Origin: Harmothoe impar
Lineage: Eukaryota > Annelida > Polychaeta > Phyllodocida > Polynoidae
Assembly: GCA_947462335.1 (NCBI GenBank)
Contig: OX381707.1
Coordinates: forward strand, 62,225,773-62,289,772
Direction: 5' to 3'
Length of the DNA: 64,000 nt
The notes beneath the pieces were generated by a model, which was not told the origin of the DNA, ran no database searches, and was given only the letters and a program-made list of their open reading frames with translations. Shown here piece by piece: positions 49,361-61,783 of this stretch (position 1 is its first letter; each line of letters starts with the position of its first letter). The position numbers and the translations under genes are program-made.

Positions 49361-50363
49361 CTGCAAAATATAACAGAGTAGGGGTTGTAGTCTAATGAAT
49401 GGGTACAATGTAGCATACAGAGATATGGGTAACATACAGTTCGCTTTGATAGTGCTGAACATAACATAACATCAAGTGACCTGAGCGGGTCGTGTATCCT
49501 GTTATCAAATGGGTACTGCTGATGTAACATATAGGGTACATTCACCATCAGTCGGACACATTCCCTGAGACGGACACTGAGATTTCTTATTGTTCATGTA
49601 TGATAATACTTCTTGTGGGGATATATTGGGGGAAAATGAGACTTAATGATTTTATTCACAAATATAGAGATTAGTATGCTTGAATATAAAGCAGGTGCCC
49701 GTTTCAAGGTATGTGTCCGACTTAAGGTGAATCTACCCTCGTACGAAGGGCCTACGTTAAAGCCTCATTCTATCAACCATATTATATCAATGACAATGAC
49801 ACACTAAGAAACGTGACTAAAATATTCAAATTACAATAAAACATTTGAGCACTAATCGTCTGCAAGATTATCAGATGGTTCCCCTCCCATTTAAATCTAA
49901 TTCAAGGGGAGTCCCCAGCGCTCTTAACCGTTTCTTTTATAATGTAGTTTTCACTCAAATTACACCAACCATAGGTTCCTAGGCGTTTTTCCTTTTCCCT
50001 ACGATCGGTATACATACATAATCACGAGTTGTGTATATCTTCTAACATTGGAATCGACATATAAAAAGATATATTTTGTAAAGATAAACATTGCCAACAA
50101 CCATTCCTAACCGTAGCCCCACTCTTGAGTCAGTAATTGGTGATTTTATCATTACCATTTTATTAACCAGGTTAAGGGCGGCATAATGTTTTTATAAATA
50201 ATGTGCTATACTTAGTCACCATAGTGCATTAATGCAGCTCGTGAGATAGTGAGTCGCTCGCCAGGTCTGCATTCAAGCATCAAGGTAACAAAGCGCACAG
50301 CGCATTAAAACACTATGTCACATTAAAGCACTATACCGCCGTCCTCTAAGGGTTAACCTATAC

Positions 50364-50543
50364 CTTAAGACTCCACACCTGTTTGTCTTTGGGCATGGTG
50401 CAGGTGTCGTACAGCCTCTGGTAGCGGCCTGAGCTCCTTAAGGTGAGCTGACCCAGGAGGACGGCCGGGGACCAGGTCACCGACTCCAGCAGGTCCAGCA
50501 TCTCCACCGACCTCCTGCTGCCTGCCTTACCAGGGGTCCCCAT
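50364..50543 (-). CDS. Possible first coding exon of an unidentified gene (60 codons)
   Basis: ATG at 50543, 60 codons, phase 0 donor AAG|GTATAG, joining in frame to the next exon at 49360. It encodes MLDLLESVTWSPAVLLGQLT, then RYQRLYDTCTMPKDKQVWSL. An in-frame TAA lies three codons before the ATG, so this is either a true start or an exon entered at the AG of tgttgttaag. GC-rich codons contrast with the AT-rich flanks. No domain recognised. Confidence 0.6.
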
Positions 50544-52487
50544 CCCAGGGCCTTAACAACAGGCTTTACTACTGCCTCTCACCACAATGTCCACTTTTTG
50601 AGGTTAAAGCTCAACGTGATTTCCATCAACTGTGTCATCTTTTCAGTAGTGGTCTATACATATTGCTTCTATGTTGTACCTCCCTATGTCAACCTTTTGT
50701 TGGAATAATAGCTCAATCAGAGCATCTTCTGAGGCAGTTTCGTGTTTTTTTTGCAGTGTCTTGCCTTATTTATTACTGCACTTGTCTTGTATGTTACTGC
50801 ACTGTCCCCGCAGGCACGGTTCTATTGTGCTTCGTTAGTATGATGTATGATACCCTTTGGTACTCATAGCTTATCCTATAATACAATGATCCCTTCTCCG
50901 TTTTATCTATTTTGCCTTCGTCCTACATTGAGAAATCCTCTATATAGGGCTGATGAACTATCTCCAGACATCCTCCTCTATTTCGCATTGTCACAGTCAT
51001 ATAATACTTCAAGCAAGTAGACAGTCAAGTTCTTATCCTATACAATACTGAATTATTTATACGGTACACGAAGTCCCCATTCGAAAACCCACCAATAGAT
51101 TGACCTCCACTCTTTTTTACACCCCAGATCACACATTGACAGAATCTACATAATCATATTCAGGCAACATACATGGACTTTACTTAAGTGTGAAAAATAA
51201 AACCCCAGTGATTTGAATGATCTTTAAACATAAATCAACACAAAGAGTATAAATAATCATCCCATCGTCAATCGGAGTATAGACACCTTTACGATTAAAA
51301 AATACTGCTGTCACAAAGAATGGCCTCACAATGGCTACATATGGTGGTTGACAACGAAGTCCCGTTATCAAATGGATCCCTGGGGCATCATGTGAAAGTG
51401 CAGGTATGTTGTTACCTTTACCACAAGACACCCCTACCAGACCCCCCACCAGGTAGCTATATGACACGGGGCGTGTGAACCTACCCAAGTGGGGCAAAGC
51501 AGAGAGATTCTCTCTATCTCTATGGGCAAAGTCAGCAGGTGAAAACCACCCACTATATCGGAGCACAACAATGGGTCGTTTAGGCAATTAGAGTACTGTT
51601 ATTGTTAAATGATGATGATTCATTATGTATAACCATCCTCATATCACCACGCTAATGACGGTTGCTAATCAGTTCTCCTTTGTTTAAAGATCATAATTAT
51701 CATTGTGACGCATCCAATGGGGATATGGAGATGGCTGTGTGAGATGAAAGGCTCATTTTTGTAACCGTCCAAGGGGTACAGCTCACACCAATGGAAATAA
51801 GACTAAGGGTAATGCCATTCTCCTTCTAATAGGCTGATCAAGTAATTCCCTTGTGTCATCGGTATTCCAGTAAATTGTTGATATCCTTCAGATTAATCCT
51901 GCATCATACCCATGTATAATGTATATTTGCAGAGGAGCAAAGCATTTCCAACTAGATCCCACGTCAGTGGCACAATGCTAAGTGCTGATGTGTATATCAC
52001 TAAGTGGTTAACATATAGAGCGGCTCCCTATATACCAAACTGAGCTGCTCACTCACTGTATAAGGAGCGAATCTACCAGGGAAAGTCACCATAAAACCCT
52101 GTTTTTGCATTGAACCAGTAGTGCACTTTTATACTGTCATAAATACATGTGTTAAAATGTGAAAAAAAAAAAATTCCAATACAGATATTTACATTGCCCT
52201 TGATCAGTGATTTTTTAATTCATCAATTTCTAGAAAAGCACGCAATTAATACTAAATTTATTTCAATGGGATCACACTTAGTTTAGATATTACGGCATTA
52301 GGTGTCACTCAGGTTTAAAGTAGGACAGTGACACTGACAGGAGAGGATCCTGGTTCAGGCGTCACATCCTTTACTATACATATACACCATGTACTATAGT
52401 TAGTAATACATGTAGTATACTGGACAGATATCTATACCCATCCCAGTGCCAGCTATTCGTGGAACTATAATGTAGTATACTGACATT

Positions 52488-52612
52488 AGGGGAGCACCCA
52501 GGAATTTGAAAAAAGGGGGAGGGGTGGGTCCACCAAACACTAAAGTACTGGCAAAATCATGGTGTCATTCAAAAATGGGGGAGGGGTCCGGATCCCAGGA
52601 TCCCCCCCGGAC
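52488..52612. mobile_element. Degenerate MITE fragment, CCCAGGAATTT family
   Basis: AGCACCCAGGAATTTGAAA at the left end matches, in the other orientation, the right end of the element at 59077-59221. Internal G runs; no coding frame. The right limit is approximate. Confidence 0.4.
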
Positions 52613-54662
52613 TTTATATTAGGGAGGTAATCTTTTGGCTCTCAGATCCTTTATTTCCCAGCCACATATCCCTCCTACAGTCCTTCTTAAAACCGAAGTC
52701 TTTCCCAATCATGCTCATCTGATCTTTTTTCCATGACTTTCATTGGGTTCAACGATACAAAGGTAGGGGAGTTAATTTATGTTGCTTTTTACTAGACCTA
52801 GTCCAGTCTAATTTCTGTTCAATTGCTGTGTTTCTCAGTGTAACTGAAGAGCACACCTTTCCACTCTTTCTCCATACTCAAATGTACAAGATTATGCCCT
52901 TTTCAGCGGGAGCATGGTTTATATAGGTTAGCCTAAAACTCCTCATATATATATAACGTAATTACCTTGAATGATAAGATCAGCACCCGGCCATGGGCTA
53001 CTTATCACACAAGTACATGACATACAATAGTGTCCTGGGGGGTAAATGAAGGAAGAAATTGGAGAAGTAATTATATTGAGCTGTCAGTGGTTGACAGCTG
53101 GAAGTAACATGCTGACAGACATGCACAAGATGAATGTCACACACATGGAGCTGTCACAATGTTTCACATGGCCACCTTACCGCGCCCAATAATCATGCCA
53201 TAATTCATGATGTGGACATGACTCTATCATTACCAGTGACGGGATTGGTAAGAGAATCATGAACCAACACTTAACACATGCTCACCATTCTACTTATAAA
53301 TCCCACCAAACTTGGGATGAACATTTACATATTTAATTTAACACCAGAAATGTGTGGGTATGAACTGATAAAACCATCACAAGTCATGCCTTTCTCAATA
53401 TAACCGGCCCTTCTTTGTGATAATCTTAGAATATTTAGTTCTATCAATGTACATCATTTCTGAGCTAGTTGTTCGCCCATTAGGACTCAACCCAGTGGGA
53501 GGGTCTGGTATGTGAGGCATGTTTAACTACGTGACCATGGTCTGATGCTACAAACACTAGGCCCCACTCATGCTGAACGCGTCACACACCACTTAATGTC
53601 AAATAATGTACAGAAACTACTCCACACTTTACACCGAAATCAGTACCATCAATTCAAAGCTTATCATTATCACATCACAACTTTCAATAAAATATCCATC
53701 TATAATTGCAATAATCACTTGATATCTCTCAAATATATAATTTCTATTTATGCGATAGAAAGCACAAGGGTGTGATGTGACAGAACAGACCGTGACATAA
53801 GTATACCTGTGTACTCTTCAGCACACCTGGCATAATGATGGAAACTGGGTGCCAAGTGCACCTATAAATATGACATCTCAAACACTATTGGTGTTCAGAT
53901 GATTGCTATAATAACTGAAATTTTACCATTTCTTCACAAGCTTCGTCCAGGGGCTTACATACAGGTACACTTTCCGCACTTATATAGCTATTTATGAACC
54001 ATAATCATCGACAATATAACATGAGTTACACTTTTCAGAGCATGACCCATAGGACGTTATAGTGTGGGTGAAGAGACCCAAGAGTCAGATACTAAAATAC
54101 AGTGGGTCAGTGGCAGTTGGCAACTTTCTCAAGCACAGACTGTAAAGTTAAAATAGTCCCACCGGTCTGATCCATAGAACTGGCATTGGGAATAACCCCT
54201 TAATATGAGTAAATTGAAGACAGGTCTGACCCGGTGCTCCTATGCATCCAACCTTACGAGGTAGTATCCTTGGTGTGGCCTGTTCCCAACTTACTGGGGG
54301 GTTGGATCATGTCCATGGGAACCTTGTCAAGCTAGGCGTTTTGACACAGCATGGGAACATTTAGATGTACATCAACATCAAAGTAACTTCTTGGGTTTCA
54401 ACTGTCTTATTTGTTAATGCAAGATTGAGAAGTAGTCGCCATAATATCGCACTGACAATGTGGTGAGGATATAAAAAGACTAAAGTATAAATTTGGTATT
54501 ATAGACTTATATTTGAGACCAATATGTCGTTTTACATGTATTGATTTGCACTCTCATGGACAAAATAAGTCTTACAAGAGCTATTTGAGATCTCTTATAC
54601 ATAGAATCCTCACTTCACCCAAACCCCACTCCACTTTGTTCAAGCTGCATTGGTTTGATCCT

Positions 54663-54720
54663 CGGCCACTAGGGGCCGTTTGTGACCAGTCTAGTAACGT
54701 TCAGCGCCAGTAGGGGTCAG
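54663..54720 (+). promoter_or_regulatory. Two tandem CTCF-like sites
   Basis: CGGCCACTAGGGGCCG and CAGCGCCAGTAGGGGTCAG lie about 37 bp apart in the same orientation, both close to the CTCF core. Confidence 0.4.
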
Positions 54721-55330
54721 TGCTGTTAGTCCTTTATGAACGCCACTGGAGACTCTGAAGTCCTGCGTCCCAATAAAGTCATCTGGGACTGGAGAGGCTA
54801 GTCTTGGTGGGCCCAGCCTGCATTTCTCAACTTCAACTGGTGAATGGGCACTGGGGTAGGAGAGGGTGAATGACTTTTACCCCTAGTTAATTTTTTCTTT
54901 AGCGTTTGGTGGCTATAAATACACTGTGCTCTCAGATGTGATATAACGTCTACATTGGTGTCCTTCTGAAGAGTTAGTCTTGGGTTTTAACTTCTATTCA
55001 GATAAAGCTCTACATTCCCCCTGAGATTGCCACTCAAGATAGTTTCCATTAATATTAACCAGGTTAACCCCCATACTATAACAACATTGTACAACATACT
55101 TTCATTGTCTGGTCATTAGATAGACAAATAATTATTGGTATATTTTGAAAATGGGAATATATTCACTCAAGTGACCTAGTCTAATATGATGGACCAACTA
55201 TACAAACAATCACGTGGTATCACTCCACATACAATGTAGTAGTAAACATGTACTATGGCTTCCCTTATAACCAGGTAAGTCGGACGTGACACCAGGTGGG
55301 TACAACACACACACTGAGTCCTTCAGTTAA

Positions 55331-55450
55331 GGTATGACAATGACAACTTAACCCTTTGAAGACGACATGACCATATAATGCTGAGGTATGACAAGCATGA
55401 GAACCTAACCATTTAAGGACGACACAACCTTACAGGCTAAGGTATGATAA
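55331..55450. repeat. Tandem repeat, ~55-bp unit, two copies and a partial third
   Basis: Each unit starts GGTATGACAA or GGTATGATAA and contains a TTTGAAGACGACA or TTTAAGGACGACA block; copies at 55331-55383, 55384-55440 and the start of a third. Confidence 0.65.
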
Positions 55451-55453
55451 ACC

Positions 55454-55565
55454 CAGAGATGCCACTCCTTGGTCAACAAAAGGTAGGACATCTTAATATC
55501 GTGGCCATTTTTTTAATAGGAAAAAAGTAGGACTTCCTGTAAAGGTAGGAAATGTGGCGTCCCTG
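55454..55565. mobile_element. hAT-like mini element, copy 1
   Basis: Termini CAGAGATGCCAC and GTGGCGTCCCTG are inverted repeats typical of hAT MITEs. The 112-bp interior shares AAAAAAGTAGGA-TTCCTG with copy 2. Confidence 0.65.
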
Positions 55566-55667
55566 AACACAGTAATGGCGAGTAACTCGCTGGTGCTACT
55601 TCTGGGCATCATGGAATATTCATGTATCAACAACTGTACATGACCAGAAAATGACATTTGAATCAAG

Positions 55668-55810
55668 CAGAGATGCCACTCCGTCACTGACAAAAAGTAG
55701 AAAATCTTACAATTTTGGTCAATTGTCTGCAGGAAATTAACATAAGTTGATAGAGAAATTCCAGCAAAAAAGTAGGAATTCCTGCAAAAGTAGGAAAAGT
55801 GGCATCTCTG
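55668..55810. mobile_element. hAT-like mini element, copy 2
   Basis: Termini CAGAGATGCCAC and GTGGCATCTCTG are a perfect 12-bp inverted repeat; 143 bp, same orientation and family as the copy 100 bp to its left. No coding frame of its own. Confidence 0.7.
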
Positions 55811-56388
55811 AAAGGCACTATACTGTACTCAAATAGTTAGCCACCTGACGTGGAGGCAGATATAAGCACAGTTTATAGGATCAGATTCCCATTGAAACTC
55901 CCTGAACAAAGGTTGTTGAATTAGACCGGATCATACCTATCGTATGCGTGACAAGAAGCATTGAGGCTGTCCCAAAGGGACAGATTGAGGGAGTCTATTC
56001 ACAATAGGAGAGCGAGGTTATTTGATGCCAGTCCTTGAGAAGAGGTGACAGACAATCCATAACCTTCACCCGGTAGAGAAGACATCAGTAAAAACACAGT
56101 GTTACATTTCACTATCCCTGAATGAACATAAAGATGTGTAGGTTAAACTAGGGGTATCAGCTATAGTTTGCAAAATAAGAAGGGATTGGTGGAGGGTGTA
56201 ACTATTAGAAACGTGTAAATGGGGAAATATTTCATACATGTATTTCCATCCGAAGTATGTGATCCTCTGAGGTAGGATTTCAACGTTATATTTGATGATC
56301 AGATTTTAAGCATCTGTCAAAAAGAAACTTGACACTAGTAGGAAACAATGGGACCAGAAAGTTAAGTGAATACTTCCCCATATCTCAC
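55811..56388. other. Non-coding DNA
   Basis: Nothing recognised apart from ordinary AT-rich sequence. Confidence 0.5.
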
Positions 56389-56517
56389 CTGTGCGATCCA
56401 CGCCATACAATGCCGATTCATGTATCGTAATGGGACACGCTGATGCCGTCTTGTCACCTGGGTGTATTCCTCCAGTACCCAATGTGCGTACACCCCTAAC
56501 ACTGCAGCACACGCCAT
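56389..56517 (-). CDS. Candidate first coding exon (43 codons), weak
   Basis: ATG at 56517 preceded by an in-frame stop; 43 codons end at a good phase-0 donor, CACAG|GTGAGA. The peptide begins MACAAVLGVYAHWVLEEYTQ and continues basic. The opposite strand is also open over the same bases (from 56476, ending PPIPAR before GTAAAA), so the coding strand is not certain. Confidence 0.25.
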
Positions 56518-58980
56518 GACTTACACCTACAGTCGGCCAACCTTCAGTCCTACACAACGTCCCCCAATACCAGCTCGAGTAAAATCCTCCTCGCAATGGC
56601 AAGAACCATTCAACTGCTCAATATTATAAGAGAAATGTCCAAAGGGCAGGTCACGGCGGAAAGGGTTCTGCAGATTTAAGTCGTGCAGTTATATACTAGT
56701 ATCCAGCAACTGGTAAAAATCTTATTTGGATTTTCGAACTCACAAGTGTCGCCCAGATTATGAGCTCCAGGTATATGCCTGGTGTGGTTCAGAGCGGTGT
56801 GTGACTCATATCACGACATTAGCTCACACCTGCAGGTGTGGAGCAGCTCATTAATCACCCCATTGTCCGCCAGGTGCCGTAGGCCACAGCCTGCATCTAC
56901 GTCAGACGTGACGTCCTAACTAATATATGTCACGATAGGTTGGTCATTATAAACGGTATGCTGTAATTTTATATGCTGCCCACACATTTCCGCTATTGCA
57001 AAACGCTTATCAAATGTTAAGACAATCAGGTACAACCGGATTCTAACACTGAGTGATTCGGTCCACTGCTGTGTGAATTATTGATTATGTGAATATTATT
57101 TATAGATCCATTAAAATCTAAAGTCTAAAATAGTGACATGGGCTGGGGTCTTCAAATATTTGTTGATTTCCTTCTTTTATACTGTTGTATTTATAAAGGT
57201 TCGACCACACTATGATCAGTGTGTCCCCATTGCACCCTCAGCTGTACAGAGCTGTAAAACGAATACAATGTAGGCGGAATGACTGGTGATCCTGCATGCT
57301 GCTATATCGATCTATGATAACCAAGGAATAAAGAACAAAGTGGTACCTTAGTTCACACAACACGATCCTAATTTCATATTATTATTAAATTAGTGGGAAT
57401 TGCCCCCCACACCAGATTAGCAAACGGTTGATCAAATGTAATGTTATCAGTCCCTTCTCAGATTTATTGCAGTTCACTAATTAAAGGTCATTAAATAATT
57501 AAAGTACATGCAGCACCCCCTTTAATGGTCACTATAAGAACACAAAGATCACGCTACCCACACCTGTCCCCATAACATGAGCAGCTCACCAACCTCACCC
57601 CACCCTCAGACTGAGCCACTCAAGGTTAAGTTAATATTATTGGCGGAGGGAGGGAGGGAGGGTAACCCACGTTTCATTGATGAATTTCAGTCAATTTCCA
57701 TTGATTAATTTCAGGGTGTGGGTTAAAAAATAATTATTCTTTGCTTTTTTTGTTTACGCGTGGTATGAAGATGTATATAGGCCGAGTGTAAATGGATATC
57801 ATTTTAGAAGTGTAATGTCCAAAATATATATATCGGGCACAGTCTATAGTAGGCTCCTCCTACTGTATTTATACATTTTTCTAATAAATGGCCACTGTAC
57901 CATAACGAGCATCACGACACTATTGTGGTCTAATTAGTGCACCGATGAAAGACTTGATAAATTATGCACTTACGATTAACCCCTTGGTAATGGCTTCGTG
58001 ATCGTGGTAACCTAATTAACAAATATGTTAGTGAATGCTTCGTGTTTCTATTCTCTCTCTTTGCAATACAAACACTTATTGAATTCACAAAAAGACGCCA
58101 TGTTGATTCAGATACGTTGCAGTTTGACAGGGGGAACATAAAGGATTATATGCTTCTTGGGAACATACGCAAGATCTTTGGTTTGTGAATTTGAAAGGGA
58201 TATATTTAGGCAATGCTAATCGCACCAAGCTTAAGACTAAATAGGTTAATTACTGACTTTAATGGATTTACTAAGTAGTGGGCATTCATGCAGTATCTTT
58301 TTATAGACCACACAGAATGGAGGGATCACTATTCCATCAACTAATCTAAGAATACATCCACAATCAGAGGGTCACTGTGATGCCTCAGGGCACCTATACT
58401 GAATAGCCTGAATACATCCATATGTATTACCCTACCTTATTATATCACAGTACCATTCACATTAGGATGTAGTCAGTACTATGTGGTACTTTAGGATCTG
58501 TGTTATAATGTTACTTAAGGTGCTGTGGAGCTGAATGGTGCACCCTCAGGTGGCCTCCTCCAGCGTGAAGCCATTGTATAATGTACTATAATGTCAGAAA
58601 GAGACCATCCCTGCAGACTGGGGACTGTCCAACAATAGGGACCAAGGGGACGTCGTATAGTGTCAAGGGAGCTTTACAGTGCAATTTCAATGGAGGAAAG
58701 CAGTGGGTGGTTAGATTTTAATGGATAAGTCAGACTTGAGTGTGGATAATCTTGTAATTGGTATGATCTGCCATGTCAAGATAGACCCACAGTGCACTTA
58801 TAGAGACAATAAATCCCCATCATCTTGTATGTATGTGGGGCCAGGCAATAGCCCCTATAGCTGTGCTAGTTGCTTCCGTCATGTGTCACACTTTATTTGA
58901 TTTGACTGGCTTAAATTGATTATGAAGATAATTTTATACCCCTGGTATCTAAAGGCGCGACTATATTCGGATATGATTAC
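56518..58980. other. Non-coding DNA
   Basis: AT-rich; a (GGGA)n stretch at about 57646-57663. No gene supported. Confidence 0.5.
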
Positions 58981-59321
58981 GTTGCCATGGAGTGCCATCT
59001 CTATGGCAACAGTGTTAAACACCCTACGCCACCATGGTAACATGGCAACGTTCTATATCACCATGGCACCATCACTCAGGACCCCCCCCCCCCCCCTTTT
59101 GGAAATTTTAAAAGTTTTTTTAAATGATAATTTGATCCGTCGCGGCGCGTCACTTTTCGGTACTTTGGCGTTTGGTGGACCCCCCCCCCCCCCCTGTTTC
59201 AAATTCCTGGGTCCGCCCCTGAATCACCACTGGATCCATATCAATATGGAACACCTCATATAAATCACATATCATGGCAACGACTCGCTTCCTCATAGCA
59301 ATCCTATAATCACCATAGCAA
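58981..59321. promoter_or_regulatory. Cluster of RFX (X-box) half sites
   Basis: GTTGCCATGG (58981), CTATGGCAAC (59001), CCATGGTAACATGGCAACG (59032-59050), CATGGCAAC (59272) and CATAGCAAC (59313) fit the RFX half site RTNRCC/GGYAAC. The cluster is split by a 145-bp inserted element and lies just left of a CpG-dense island. Confidence 0.5.
59077..59221. mobile_element. Short element with CCCAGGAATTT end and poly(C) runs
   Basis: The right end AAATTCCTGGGTCCGCCCCTG is typical of a small inverted-repeat element; the left end CAGGACCCCC is degenerate. Two runs of about 15 C flank an AT-rich core. ATCAC occurs next to both ends. Confidence 0.45.
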
Positions 59322-59365
59322 CCAGCCTAGTAACACCCACCTTGGCGTATCTATGCCTACTCATG

Positions 59366-59590
59366 GCATCCCGCCCATCGCGTCGGTGACCAGTCCCCAT
59401 CTCGCCGCCGACCGAGCGTCGCAGCCGCCGGCCGCTCTCCGTCCGACGCACTGCGGCGCCCGACCGCTCACCCCCGCGTCCGGTCGGCGACGTCGTCCTT
59501 CCGGCGGCCGACGCGCTCCGCCGCACACCCGCCGACACCGGAAACGTCGGTGAGGGCGGCGGCGGCGGCCGACATCCTACGTGTAGGTCT
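59366..59590. promoter_or_regulatory. CpG-dense island, possible promoter or unmethylated element
   Basis: About 220 bases of very GC-rich sequence packed with CG dinucleotides, abruptly different from the AT-rich flanks. A minus-strand frame (59293-59673, 126 codons, Arg-rich) crosses it but has no motif, as expected for GC-rich DNA lacking stops. Confidence 0.5.
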
Positions 59591-61474
59591 AACACGGTGC
59601 TGGTGTCATGGCGCCCGGGGGTGACTGGTATGGAACTGTCTTGTATAGTGGGAGCATGTTCACTGGGAGGCACAGCTGATCCGGGCTGCTATCCTTGTGT
59701 GTATAGAATACATCTATTGTGGTGTCTAAGATGTAAAAACAGTATGTACAAAAAGTCTAATATCCACAGCTTCACCTTAGTGTAGGGATTGATAGAACCT
59801 GTAGATGTATATAGTTTTTCCGCTAGGACCAGTGGTGTAGGATCGGCAGAGTTCCCACGGCGTAGAGCGTTAGGAGGAGGGGTAGGCCCTACATGGGGTA
59901 AGGTAGGGAGCACACAGGTGATCCTAGTGTCATATGAGACACCAGCACCCTGCCTACCTGCCCGATCCTCTCCCACACATCATCATCCCACTCCTCCAGG
60001 GCACATCTCCATACGGCCCACTCCGTGTGTGTATAGGGGGAGGAGTAGCTGGCACTAGGTACTCATGTGTGTAAATAAGTTAGATCTAATAGTGTCTCCT
60101 CCTGTGCTGTAGAAGTATATATCAGAATGGTATCAAATAGTCTCCCTTTCTAGAGTAATATACACAGGTATAGCCAGTCCTCCAGTGTCCTTAGGGTCCC
60201 CAGTGGTCAGTGAGGTACTGGAGGAGGGGTAGGTGGGCGGCAGGTGGATCAGTGACAGGTGGGTACTGGAGGAGCAGGAGGAGGAGGGGTCAGCAGTCTG
60301 TAAGGTAGCTGCATGTTAATGCCTCTCCTCCACGTGCCGCCGTGTCAGGTCTACCCAGCTGTTACAGTCCTCCATGGTGTGGCGTCAGGACGACATACAC
60401 CGTTAATGCTGCAGTCCTGTCCTCCTGTACACAGCTGACATACTTACTTAACAATCACCAACCTCCATCTGTGGATCCTGTCCTTAAGAACTTGAAATAT
60501 ATTACATCCACGACTGTATTTAATCTACCTTGTTCGTAGATTCTGTGTAAAAAGTAAGCATTTGTATTGTTGTTGGATCCTGTAGACTAACGTCTTTTTT
60601 TTTTATCACATCACATCTGACTAAGACCATCAAATTTAGTTACTGGTCGTATCCATTTATATATTTATATACCAGGTAATCAGTTCTTCATAGACACTTG
60701 CTCTATATGTATATGTAACGGGTTCCCAAGGATCACATATTATAATGATGTATCTAAATAACTGTCTGAACACATGTTATATGCACGACCTAACATCTGC
60801 TATTTTGTTCATCTCTGCAAGTTACCGTTGTTGGGTCCTTTATCTATCCAATCTGTGTTTTTACGGCTCCAACTGGATAATAACTTAGAGAAAGCTGCAG
60901 CAGTGTGATAGATGATGTGGTGACAAATCAGTTAAAAACGTTCTATAGGCTGCATAGTTGGACGAGTAACGCCGTTACATTAGCATAGCTTATCACAGGC
61001 ACTGGTCATGAATTACTAATAGATACATATCATACGGCGACATATTGCGGCCCTTTAATTTTATACCATCCTGGGCTTTAAAGGAGTTACTACTGAGGTT
61101 GATTAAACCATAATGGTTGGCTGGAGGCGAGTTCAGTGTAGCATCCCTGACTTCTTTATATGTGTCCACATGAGGTCGTCAGTTACAGCCATACAGCGTA
61201 AAAATCAACCAGTATTCAAATATTGAACGTTGGGTGGCCGTTAAGGGTATTGCATATTCAATTTCTAATGAAGAATCCATTCATACTTCTTGACTGAAGA
61301 CATGCATCACTCTCATACTTTTGCTATCAACTATTAAATCAATATGTACTCCGACTAATTGCCCTCAATACTTGGTGACAAATCAGAGATGGCGTCTCCG
61401 AATCTCACGTCTTTGATTAATGCCAATAAGCTTCCTGAAGATATCATCTGAACATCTCAATAACATTGTGACAT
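59591..61474. other. Non-coding DNA with several CCTCCAG-type motifs
   Basis: Motif copies at 59993, 60179, 60218 and 60266. A minus-strand segment (60050-59955) reads EWAVWRCALEEWDDDVWERI up to a good donor CAG|GTAGGC, but the plus strand is also open there. No gene called. Confidence 0.4.
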
Positions 61475-61783
61475 CACTGTATGTGAGAAGTCCTAACACT
61501 GTATGTAAGAAGTCCTAACATTGTATGTTGACGTCTTAAAACTGTATGTCGAAGTCCTAACGTTGTATGTTGACGTCTTAAAACTGTATGTCGAAGTCCT
61601 AACACTGTATGATGCAGTCCTTACAGTTACAGTGTACAATGTATTCACAACAGTGTAAGATGAAATCCTAACACTGTGTGATGCTGCAGTCTTTACACAA
61701 TATTGTGTACTCCTTGCACGGTATGATGCACTCCTTACACGGTATGATGCACTCCTTACACAATATGATGCACTCCTAGCACC
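61475..61783. repeat. Minisatellite, ~21-bp unit, about 14 degenerate copies
   Basis: The unit is close to CACTGTATGATGCAGTCCTTA. Early copies alternate between a GAAGTCCTAA form and a GACGTCTTAAA form; later ones drift to ATGATGCACTCCTTACA. Confidence 0.8.

Larger units (their letters stand above)
50544..55330. other. Non-coding DNA
   Basis: AT-rich. An open frame of 135 codons at 51180-51587 (-) has no motif or splice support and is not called. No CCTCCAG cluster in this interval. Confidence 0.5.

Noticed and set aside
51180..51587. 135-codon minus-strand frame
   Set aside because: Isolated, AT-rich context, no motif or flanking splice sites.
59293..59673. 126-codon Arg-rich minus-strand frame
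   Set aside because: Crosses a CpG-dense island where stop codons are rare; composition follows GC content.
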